The notes under the pieces were generated by a model, which worked only from the letters and a program-made list of their open reading frames with translations, had not been told where the DNA came from and searched no databases. A DNA stretch of 64,000 bases from contig QLIY01000002.1 of NCBI GenBank assembly GCA_003260075.1, positions 220,149 through 284,148 on the forward strand, in the 5' to 3' direction. The DNA comes from Phallusia mammillata. Lineage: Eukaryota; Chordata; Ascidiacea; Phlebobranchia; Ascidiidae. Both the position numbers and the translations under genes were made by a program. Position 1 is the stretch's first letter. Each line of letters opens with the position of its first letter. This document shows, one piece after another, positions 1 through 12,200 of this stretch.

Positions 1-265
1 TGACAACATATACGATTTTTTACATTAATCTCTGTAGTGTTCAACTTTTGAAATGCGTTTTAGTTGTGCCTAATAAGTTGAAATCATGTAGGCATTGAAA
101 ATGAACACTGTTTTTGCCTATAAGGTCTCATAAATGCAGATGGTGACAAGACATATGCCGTTTTGTCTAACGCAGCAATCTAACCAGACTCCAGTCTGTT
201 GGGAGTCATGCCTCATAAATGCTGTTAGATGCTACAACTGGACATAAACCACAGAGGAAATTGGT

Positions 266-3200
266 TCATAATGGCCCAACAACTACAGGGGGACAAAAGT
301 GAAGAAAGAAGTAGAAATGTGCCAGTAAACCAACCTGAACTGGGGGTCCATCGTAATAATCTTCGTAGCAGCTTGGATGGAAATTATCTTCACCCACTTT
401 CACACAGTTTGTAAATTGCCATTCGTCTTCAGCTTCATTGTAAACAGTTTCAAATGCTTCTTTACACACTTTGCAACACTGTGAAAGTAAGAAACAAACA
501 CACCATGTTAAAATGCTTTCAGTTAAATTGATGTTTAGATTTTACCTCTCTACCGACACTATTTTGTTTTAATTTAACACAGGAATTTTACACACAATTT
601 TGGCTAACAGATTTGTCACTAAATTGTGCTAGCAGACTGAAAACTTTGACAAGTTTAAAGTTATCCACCGTTTTTTATGTATACATATATATTTCTAAAT
701 AATAAGTATCATAATTTTTCAGTATGTTGTTACATGCAACTGTTGTTGTCTCCATCTCTCGCACTGAGTCTCTGGAGACTCGTGATTTTATAATATACTA
801 CAAAGTTTATAAATTGTGCTAGATCATTGTTTATCACCAAAGTGCTTGTGTTTTGTTTATTAGTTTATAATACTAAACAAAAATATTAGCATTGTCCATC
901 TATAGCAGGGGTCTCAAACTCAAACTACTTTACGGGCCAAAAACAAACTTTTAAGTATGTCGAGGGCCGCACTATCGATATAGAAAAAAATGCAAGATTA
1001 AAAAGTAAAATGTTCATTTATGCCATTAGCTACTGTAAAAAAACAATTTCGTAATAAATAACAAACCGATTTACAGTGTAGCAAAGTGAAAGAGTGAACT
1101 GTGCTATATTGCTTTATGTGGAAACAATGGCCTACAATGACGCAAAAATGTGTTAAGTATGATGCAACAATCACAATTGCTGATTAAAAAATGGGCTCGT
1201 TTAATCATTCTGTAAGAACGTTGCATATACCACCAATAGAGAATGGTTGTATCATGCAAATTCACTGGTCTGACAGGGTATGCCGCCTAAGTTAAATGTT
1301 ACTTCGCGGGCCGCACAAAAACCCTTGGAGGGCCGCATGCGGCCCGCGGGCCGCGTGTTTGAGACCCCTGGTCTATAGTATCANCCGCACAAAAACCCTT
1401 GGAGGGCCGCGTGTTTGAGACCCCTGGTGTATAGTATCATGTTTTGACAATCAGTACTTTACCAATATGTTGTTTATTATTTATCATAACTACTTACATC
1501 CTCTCCAGGTTTTCCAGTTAGCGGAACAGTCAATTCTTCTTGCTCATTTTCAGCTTCTTCGCCCTCAAAGAAAGTATTTTTGTCACGTTCTACTGGATCC
1601 TCAACTTCTTCATGGCAAATCCAGTCCTAGGGTTAACAAAGGAAAGTGAAGACTTCAACCATTATTCAACACAATTAACTATAAAAGTCAAACAAACTAT
1701 CAAACACATAAAGAACCTAAATTTTAGTTCAGAAAATTTTATATCAGATGTAGGCAGTTCCTAAACATGTGCCACAGTTGACATGCTAAGTGAATTATGA
1801 CTTAAATTAAGTATTTTTTGATATAGTTGCTACTATTGAATTACTAGTTTTCAGTAATTGTACTAGAAGTACAAATTACAGTTTTTTGGGGGGGGGGAAC
1901 ATGCTAAGTGAATTATGACTTAATATTAAGTATTTATTGATATAGTTGCTACTATTGCATTACTAGTTTTCAGTAATTGTACTAGAAGTACAAATTACAG
2001 TTTTTTTATCTGTCTGCTTACTCATTTAATAAGCTAGCACCAGTCAAAGTCAATGATTGACTTTTTGATTGTACATTGTACAGAGACTTGAAAATGAGGT
2101 TTAAAACAAAAGTACATGTACACCTCTCTAGCTGTTTGTTTTGGCCACACTAAACTTAATCGGCTTCAGCAACAAGTCTGTCATGTATAGTTTCATACAG
2201 TAAAGCACATAAGGTAGCAAAACTAAGAAAGAACACACTCACCCCAGCAGATGGATAAATTTCCCTGTGAACTTGAGCCCCGCCCTCTTTGTCTTTTCGA
2301 TTTATCCGATAATGCCAATCTAGATGCTCAGCATATATGTCAGTCTGTCGTGTTGTAAATCGCAGACCACAAGCTGAGCATTGTATTCCTGTGTACAACC
2401 TCTTCACTATCTCATCATGGCGCCTGTAATGCATGAATGAAATACATTTACACATTTTTATTGAGTGAATAGCATCACTTTTATTGTTAGGATAAACTGC
2501 AAATTAAAATGTTGTACTGCTGAATTATATTTAAGTTGAAAACACAGACTTGTTACTAAAGACCAACAATTGTTGTTTTTTTGGTAAACACTGCAATTTT
2601 AAGTTTTAGTTAAAAAGTTTTTAGTGTTACAATGAGTGACTTTGTCTGTTTATTGAATCCTATCAAGGTATTAAACAAAAACATATTATTTTGGCTAAAG
2701 TGGAAAAGCAATTTGTGCTTTAAACTCTGCAAAGACAAAATTTTAGTTTTATTCAGCATCTGTTACTCACCAACAAAACTACATGATTAAATAGACTTAC
2801 GTTTTCAGATTTGAAGTGAACGTAACTTCAGGAAGATTGGCATCAGGGTCAATGTTGGGGGGGGGGAACTTGTTACTAAAGACCAACAATTGTTTTTTTT
2901 TGGTAAACACTGCAATTTTAAGTTTTAGTTAAAAAGTTTTTAGTGTTACAATGAGTGACTTTGTCTGTTTATTGAATCCTATCAAGGTATTAAACAAAAA
3001 CATATTATTTTGGCTAAAGTGGAAAAGCAATTTGTGCTTTAAACTCTGCAAAGACAAAATTTTAGTTTTATTCAGCATCTGTTACTCACAAACAAAACTA
3101 CATGATTAAATAGACTTACGTTTTCAGATTTGAAGTGAACGTAACTTCAGGAAGATTGGCATCAGGGTCAATGTTTAGCATTTCTTCATCTAGCGGAGAA

Positions 3201-6200
3201 ACAGATCGATTTCGTTCTTCTCTAATTTCTGGTTTTGAAACTTGTTCCACTACCGGCATTTTGTCAATCACAGCAGGCTGAAAAAAATTACAGATTGAAA
3301 ACTGAAAGCACTAGCTCTGAAACTAAACAGTTTTCGGCGATTTGATAAGAACAAAATTGTGCATGCTTTTATCTGTCCTAGTTGCTTTAGAATGGATAAA
3401 CAAATGGATAACAATTTTCTTTCATTGTCAGTGTAAATTATATAACTTTTTTATACAATGAACCAAAACGTTACCTTAACAAAAATAGGTATAGTTTGGG
3501 ATTTAGTACTTAACAAAACAAAACGCTAAAATAACTGGTATATATATATGTGATGTACCAGAGTAATCTTGGTTTTGAGTTGGAAATAATAATTTTGTAT
3601 TGTCCAAAAAGTGCTGCTTAACAAGGTATTGCCCTTGTCCAAACATTGCAACAGCTAATTCAGTATTTTATGTTTAGAATAAAATTATTTAAATGTGAGC
3701 CAATCCACTTGCTCACAAACAAAATAGGTTGTTGTCACTACCCCAAACCTTGCTATATATATTTACTGTATCTCATGTACACAGTAACAAATTAAACAGC
3801 ATTTAACAGTGAACAATACCTCAGTGATCAGATTCTGGGTTTGCATTTGAGGTGATGGCATTGCTTGTGAGGTTTGGGGTACATCCACTGATTTAGATGG
3901 GACTGGGCTATTCGATTTCGCCTCAGGCTTTTTACTCGCTCCAGGCAAAATCCCCATGTTCAACAAATCACTCAGAAGTTTGTTAACATTCACTTGTTTC
4001 ATCACAGCAGGGGGCTGAGCTGGTGGTTCAAAAGGTGGCTAAAATGCAAAGAACAGTAATACTTGGTCAATTTCAAATCAAATCAACTACTGCTGATTTA
4101 TACCTTGCACAAAAAGCAATATATGTTTTTTTTACACTACAAAAAAGTTTTTTTTTACACTTTTTACACTATACACTAAGATACACTATACTTGTCTTAG
4201 TCTAGGTTTCAACACTTTAGTTTCAAAGTAATCTTATTTTGGCTGGCATTGGCAATAGATATGGATTGATAGAGCAAGCTATGCACTATTAAAATCTTAA
4301 TCTCTACACAACTAAGTCAACTGCATCATAATCCTAGTGTTAATGAAAGTATAGACAAGAACGAAACATTATTATGGTTGCAGATAGCTGATTTAAGATG
4401 ACTATTTTGCTCTAGATGCAGTTACAGTGAAGTTCTGTTACACAGTGGTTTAATAGCTATAATATTAAAGTCTACTTTATTTACCTCAGAAATTGGTGGT
4501 GGTCGTCTGTCTTCACCAACTGGACGTGGCATGTCATGTGGAGGATATCTGTCTTCTAAGATACAAAACAACAGTCATAACCATAATAAATTTAGAGCAA
4601 AATAAAACATCTACGGGATACTATAATCTCACAATAACATGTATGTTATTACGACCATCAAGTCAATTAATGACAAGCTGCAGACAGTGCACAATGTTTT
4701 GACTCTATATGATCTTCTGGTGACAAAGAAGCAACTGGTGACAAGAGGTCTTATTGGCTAGTGTAGCCATCCAAGGGTATTCCAACTAAGCCCATCTCTT
4801 GTCACCCGCTACACTGATGAGACCTCATAGGTTGAAGCATATGATGACCACAATATTTTACTTTTCTGTCCAATATTAGAATACAACAAACAGACAAGAC
4901 CACAGATAAAATGGCCCAGTCCAAAATCAACTTTGAAACAGTAGTTAGTGGGAATGTCAAAACGCTCACCTCTTGGTCTATCCCACCCTGGCATTCTGTC
5001 ATCGTGCATGTCAACTGGACGTCGAGGTAGTGGCATGCGTCGCCCTGGTGGTGACATCGGCCGCCTTGGGTCTGACATAAAGTCAGGTGGAGGAGGTGGA
5101 GGTGAGATTGCTCTGAAGTGGGGAAAGCGAGGCTCCTACAAACAAATAGAGAAAATCACAAAACTGAAGACACATAACTTGTCACCAGCTGCACTGATTA
5201 AGACTTAACAGGTCGAAACAGTGTGTACTCTCTGTAGCTCACTTATATATGTATTGGCTCCATACTTTTTTAAAGTACGATTTATTGTGTAAAAAAGTGA
5301 TTTACCATTTTGAAAACGACCCATTTTAAACCCCAATTCCAACACAAAAAAGAGATGAAAAATCTTAAGTATTTTAAAGCAGCTTATAAAAGGAGGAAAT
5401 GCAATAAATAAAATCTTACCCTCCTACGTGGGTCTCTCGGGGGGGGGGTGAAGCAGGAGGAAATGCAATAAATAAAATCTTACCCTCCTACGTGGGTCTC
5501 TCAAGAGTGGCGGGCGATGATGCGAGTCTGGTGGCATTCTAGATCGCGGTGGGTTGCGACCCGGTATTTTCCCACGCGATATGTCAAATGGTGGAGGACC
5601 ATTCATCTCATGATCGGGAGAATCCCATCTTTCTCTGCGTGGAGGAGGAGGACCACCTCGACCTCTTCCTCTCTGGTACCGAGGAAACATACCTCGTCTG
5701 CAGAACATAGTTATTTTTGTAAATTTCTCATGTCAAATTTTTTGCAGTTTGATCAAGCATGTTTACGATAGCGCACTAAACTTCAAAAAAAGAGAATAAT
5801 ACCATTTACCTATATGGGTTCGTAATACAAAACACCTCTGCTCAAAAAACAATGTCTTTTCAAGGGATCGAGTACAAATGAAGATTACCTTCTTTCTTGA
5901 CTGATTCTCTCTTCCATTTCCAACTGATGATGAAGAGAATTTTCCCACTCCAAGTTCTTTTTTTCATCTTCCAGCATTCTTTGGATTCGATCCTCTTCAT
6001 TATTGAACTCCCTAAAATGGTGAAAAAATGTAACAAGCCCTGGCAGATCAAGTATATAATTGTAATTTCAGTATTAATTTATAAATTCATATTAAAGTAT
6101 TTTTGATTTAATGCTTGTTTTGCCAGCCCAGTCCACATTAATACGTGTGCTGATTACTGTTGAAATTAGCTCACACGCCACTATCAGACTCCAAAACATT

Positions 6201-9200
6201 AGCGCACAAAGCCATTGTTGTTTTGACATAAGGGACGATCAAAAGGTTGCCAGCCACTCACAACACAACTTATGTATACTCAAGCAATTTTTTTGAACCA
6301 ACAAAAGTCCATACCTTGGTCTGTGATGCCCTGGTCGTGGAAGTAGAGGCCTATCGCGTCGCCCACGATGATCAAAGCGACCTCTGAATGGTTCAGTAGG
6401 TGGACCTCCTTCTTCTTCATCATCAATGACATAAACCAAAGGGTTTTCATCCAGTTTCTGTCTGATATCATCCAACATCTTTGGAGATTCTGGTTTGTCG
6501 TGGTCGTTTGTAGGTTCCACAACTGGGGAAATATTCCTTTTATCATTTTTTTCAGAGTCAATGTTATCTGGAGTTGGCTCTGTCTGCATATTGTCACTGT
6601 TTTCAGCTTGTGATATACTTGTGGCATTTGGTCTATTATCAGTTTCTTTGGCGTGGTCCTCCGGGGTGACGACTTGGTTTGCCGGCATTTCCTTTGGCTC
6701 ATCTATGTGTGTTTCTGATTCAGGTCCTACTTTGTCTTCCTTGTTGCCCTCAGGTTTTGCTTTTTCCGTTTCGACAGCTGAACTGTCACTGACTTCTGAG
6801 GTATCCATTTTGCTTTCTCTTTCGGAATCGACACTTACATATCGCCGCTTCTTTAGTGGAAGAGGTGGAGACTTAAGGGCCTCCTCGGACTTTTTCGAAG
6901 TCCCCTGATCAGTATCACTGCCTTGTGCTATTTCTGAAGTACTTTCTTCAGTAGCACTCCCTTCGCTTGTTAAGGATTGCTCTCTCTTTTTAGCATTAAG
7001 CTCTTTCATGTACATTGACTTCTTTAACTTTTTCATGTGGTCTAGGTAGGCTTTTTCGGATTCACTTTTCTTTTTCAGCCCCATGGAATGCTTATGGTAA
7101 GCCTCGGCGCCTGGAGGCATGTTAGCAATAATGTAATCTTCAGGCTCTTCGCACGGGGGGGTCTTTTCTTTTTCGGGAATGTTAGCGATAATATAATCCT
7201 CTGGTTCCTCTGGACCTTGCTTTTCCTCAATTTTAGGCATATTGGCTATAATATAGTCTTCTGGCTCTTCTGGGCCATGTTTGTTCAAAGAATCTGCATC
7301 ACTGAGGTTACCAGCCCCTTCATCAGGAATTTGCAAATTGTCTTTGACAAATTCATGTTGCTTTTCCATTTTTTCATCAGGGTGAGCATATCTCCTTAAA
7401 CTTCTGCCTTTGTGTCTTGAGTTATCCGCTTGCTTTTTCATAAATCTCGGGGGCGAAAGGTGCATGGCTTGAGGCGGCGATAAGGACCTTCGCTGGTTCT
7501 GGTTAATATTTTCTATACGATCATGCATTTGTGGGAACTTTGAGTTATGTGGCATAGGAGGGCGGGGATCTCGTAGCAAAGTTCTCCCACCTCTGGGTGG
7601 AGAGCGGCGTCTCCTCTTATCTGGGGGTATTTTATCATCGTTTTTATTAAATGGCCTACGTGGGATTCGCTTCATTGGAGGACGGCCATCATTGCGGAAT
7701 GAACCATAAAAGTTCCTCTCTGCTTTATGATGGGGTCGTAACTCTGACTCCATTGGCATGTCAAATCGGGGACCTCTATTAGAAAAGTGTGGTGGCATTT
7801 CGTTATGCATTCTCTCTTGCAACTGAGGTTGTCGTCTTAATCTTGGATCGGTTGGAGATGGGCTTCTCCTCATTTGACGATGCTGGCGCTTGTTAACCAT
7901 CGGTGATAATGCTACAGACAAAAGTGTAGGCTGTGGCTTAATGGGCAATTGGATAAAACTTAACATAGAAGGGTATATGTGGATGACTCAATTTTAATGA
8001 GTCATTTTTGAACCCAAACGGTAGCCTATCATTATTTGAGTTTTGGTGTTCAAATTGATGTTCCTATATACCTGAATTGTGTGAACAGGGTGGCAAAAGT
8101 ATGAAAAAAGAGGTGGCTTACACCTCGCTTCTGCGCACCTTTTTATCTATCGTTTTTAAACCTTTTTTATCATTCCTTTATGCGACTAAAGTGTATATGA
8201 ACAGGTGCAATTGATGTGGTCTTCATATCACTGATGATGACATGAGCATTTGCCGAAACGTTTGAACAATAAAGCATGTCGCTTTTTACGTTTATTTGGG
8301 CCGTTATTGTCACCATTAAACTTATGAACAGATCCGTATTCAGTGTTCCAAAGAAACCAGAAATTGTAAAAAAAGTAAAAGTAGCAATACAGCTTACCTG
8401 GGGCTCCTTGTGCTTTTCTGACTCGCTGTAGTTCAAACAGCTGATGAAGTTGTTTAAGCAGTTCTTGGGGGGGGGGGATGGCTTAATGGGCAATTGGATA
8501 AAACTTAACATAGACGGGTATTTGTGGATGACTCCATTTCAATGCAACTCGGGTTGAAACCCAAACTGTAGCCTTTCATTTTTTGAAAAAATTCTGTGAA
8601 TGAGGGCATACCTCCATTATAAGTAAAACCTGGCAAATTGGTATTTCCCCTAACTAAAGAGGGTGGCAAAAAGTAAGGGAAAAATTACAAGATCGCTTAC
8701 CCGGGGCTCCTTGTGCTTTCCTGACTCGCTGCAATTCAAACAGCTGATGAAGTTGCTTGAGCAGTTCTTGATGTTGCTCATGAGTAAGTTGTCCATTCCT
8801 AAGCTGGACATCAGCCTATAAAAGAAACAGTTGTAATTGTACAGTGACAACTTTATACATTTTAAGGCACCAAAATCGGTTCGTTCGATACTAAACAAAA
8901 AACAACAATACATATTAAACAACAAAAGTATGACTTCATCAGCTAATAGATGTATGCTATGGATAGATGGTGGTAAAAGTGTTTGGATGCTACCAAATAT
9001 CTTTACCATGAACCAGGCATCAGAAACACAAAGACATAAATGCCTGACACACAAGCAGACAAAAGTCAGACCTGTCAGGGGCATACATACACACATGCAA
9101 TTGATTATTGGGACAACTTTGAATATGATTTAACGCTAATTCATATAGTGAAAATACCTGACGTGGGGGGGGGGCACAAGAGCGATGACGGTTGTATAAT

Positions 9201-12200
9201 TTTAGGCACCTAATCAGTTCACCAGAAAAATTAACGAAAGTTACCATAAACACTTTTTTAATCCATTTTAAACAACAAACACAAGTCAAATCAAGCACAG
9301 AGCATAACCTTTGAATATGATTTAACGCTAATTCATATAGTGAAAATACCTGACGTAAAATCTCATTCTGATGACTAAGAGTTAGTTCTTGAGGTATTTC
9401 AACATTCGGATCAACACTTTTTCTCCTTTGGATGGCTATTAAAAAAGGTTACATTAAAATCAACACAGCAAGCATGCTATGTGTAACAATACCTTCATGT
9501 GGCCTGTTTCTTTTTGCAGGAATTCTGGTGTCTGGGGGGGGGGTATTGCTGTTAAAAAAAGATCACATTATGATCGCATAGCAAGCATGGTATGTGTGAC
9601 AATACCTTCATGTGGCCTGTTTCTTTTTGCAGGAATTCTGGTGTCTGAACTGGAAGCATTCATTTGAGCTTCATCTGTGTCAGGTTCAGGGGAAAATGCA
9701 GGGGACAGTGAACCATCACTTGATCTAATATCAAGAAACAAGATTTTGTCAAACATACTTGTAATGTAAAAACTGTGCTGATACAGAAATCGTCCTGAAC
9801 CTATGTGCACCTATTACAGACAATTCCAGTTGCAGAAAATATACATACTAAACTGAAGCTTTCAGTACACTGAAATCTGTTTGTATTTTGCGTCACACAA
9901 TGTAATGTATAAAATCATTTTGTTGATATAACGGCATCCTCAGTTCTTATTGTGCAAGAGAAATATTTTAACTTCTGTATTTGAAGCCATTATCAAATTC
10001 TGTTCGCAAAAATATGGCAAAATCAGAAGGACCTATTAAAATTTGCTCAGTCCATGTTACAAATAACAACAAAACTGACGCTTACCCTGGAACATCGTTG
10101 TGAAACAATTCACGCTCTCGACGATTTGGTTTCTCTTTCCTTCTTGCATTTCTTACTACATTGCTGTCAGGAGAAATTGAACGGGATGGAGACCTATTAG
10201 CAAAAATGTAACAGAGTTTACTAAACCATGAAACATGTTAACTTGGGGTTTGGGAAGTGGACAAAGTACTCACGGCACTGGTGAATGATTTCTTGCCATC
10301 TTTGGTGGTGGTGGTGATGGAGAACGAGTTTTGTTTCGGTAGTTCCGCTTTACTCTTCGATCCTGGTCACTCACAGGGCTGACTGGCATGTCAGTGTTCT
10401 GAGGTGAAAAACAAAAACATTTTTAAGTTAAAGAAACAGGTTTAAAAATCTGCAGACAGTGCACACTGTTAATGATAATGATTAATGCCCAGTTGTGGTA
10501 TAGAGCAGGTTGATAAGTCATGGATTTTCATATTGCTGCTCTCAATAAACTGAAGAGCAGTTGGATAGCTACACTAGCCAATTTGACCGACCTCTCATCA
10601 CCAGCTGCACTGATGAGACCCCATAGGTCGTAACAATGCGCACTGTCTGCAGCTTATCATGTATTGGCTTAATGATTTATAAGTTGAATAATAATCAATT
10701 CAAAAAAAGTTACCATTTTTTTTACCAAGCACTGCTTTGGCTAATGCGATATATACATTTGCATAAAATGCATAATTTCTACTTAAACATCCCTGCAACA
10801 GCATTATAGAAATGTCCAACAAATATTTTTTTGTTTAATGTACCTGCGTTTTCTTTTTAAAATTCTTGTTTTTTAGCAGATTCTTCCCCTGTGGACTTTT
10901 GGACGGTTTAACTGTTGCTTTAGCCTTGTTTGGTGAAATTGATGGCTTTTTGACCTTTTTCAAAATTGGTGCGATCCTCACAGGTGGTGAAGTGTCTTTG
11001 CCAGTGCCTCCCTTCTTTCCATTTGGCTTTGGCTGTACAGTGGCATCCGGTTTTGATGGCTAAAAAGTAAAAAAAATGCTTTTTTAGCAACACATACTTC
11101 AAGAACTACACTAGCAAATAACAAACTACATGCAAAATCTAATATACAGTTAAGCAAACGAAAAACACAAATACTCGTTTAGCAGATAATGCCTAGGCAA
11201 AACTATACACTAAACGGCTAAAGTTTTTGTAAATTTAATACCAACCTTTTGTTGAAGGCCAGCAGATTTTACCCTTGGGTCTTTTGAAACTTTCGGTCCT
11301 GAGCTGTTGGGCTTTAAAAACATAAAGTGGTATCGCAAAAGACAAACAAACTTATAGTCAAGTTAGGGGGATAAATTTAAAACGTGCTAGTTCTAATTAA
11401 CATGTAATGTGTAAACAACTGCATGCCTAGTGTTCACTGTCAATTTGATTAAGAATTTTATCCATTGGTTTAATAATACATCTAAGACCTTAGTTTTAGA
11501 TGCAAAGATTTGTTTATAATTTAGATTTATTAAAGTTACATTGGAACCACATTTTTTTCCATTGCAATTAAACCAGCAGGGCTCAATACAAAATTAAACA
11601 TTTGCAAATTGGCTTAGATTTATTATGGGTCAAAGAATTAGCCATGAAACTAAGAATCCCTCGAAGTATTCAAGCATTTTTATTCAAATGTGCAAAAAAT
11701 AGAATTTGCTATAATATGCTTAACTTTAACCCATAGAAGTTTCAAAGCTGTTAAATTGACTCAAAACAATGTTTTTTATGGTCGATACATTACTTGTAAG
11801 TTATTGTTTTGGTTTGTACTTCAAATTTGAGATTACCGCTTTATAAACCTTTGGTTGCAGTAACACAAATAAACTATGTTGTTATTGTCAATTTACTTTC
11901 TTTTTTACATGCTGAACTTTCAAAAATGTTTTAAAAGTTTCACAGGGGGGGGGGATGACATCATAACCACATTTTTTGCAATTGCAATTAAACCAGCAGG
12001 GCTTAATATAAAATTAAACTTTCGCAAAAGAATCCCTCAAAGTATTCAAGCATTTTTTTTCAAATGTGCAAAAAATAGAATTTGCTATTATATGTTTAAC
12101 TTTAACCCATACAAAGTTTGAAAGCTGTTAAATTTACTTAAAACAAAGTTTTTTTATGGTCGATAAATTACTTGTAAGTTATTGTTTTGGTTTGTACTTT

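Noticed and set aside
1888-1897. G10 runs as G-quadruplex or regulatory G tracts
   Set aside because: Fixed length, position between duplicate sequences and lack of spaced G triplets fit gap placeholders better.
4670-4700. Complete hammerhead on the minus strand
   Set aside because: Only stem III and the cleavage half remain; CTGATGA and stem II are absent.
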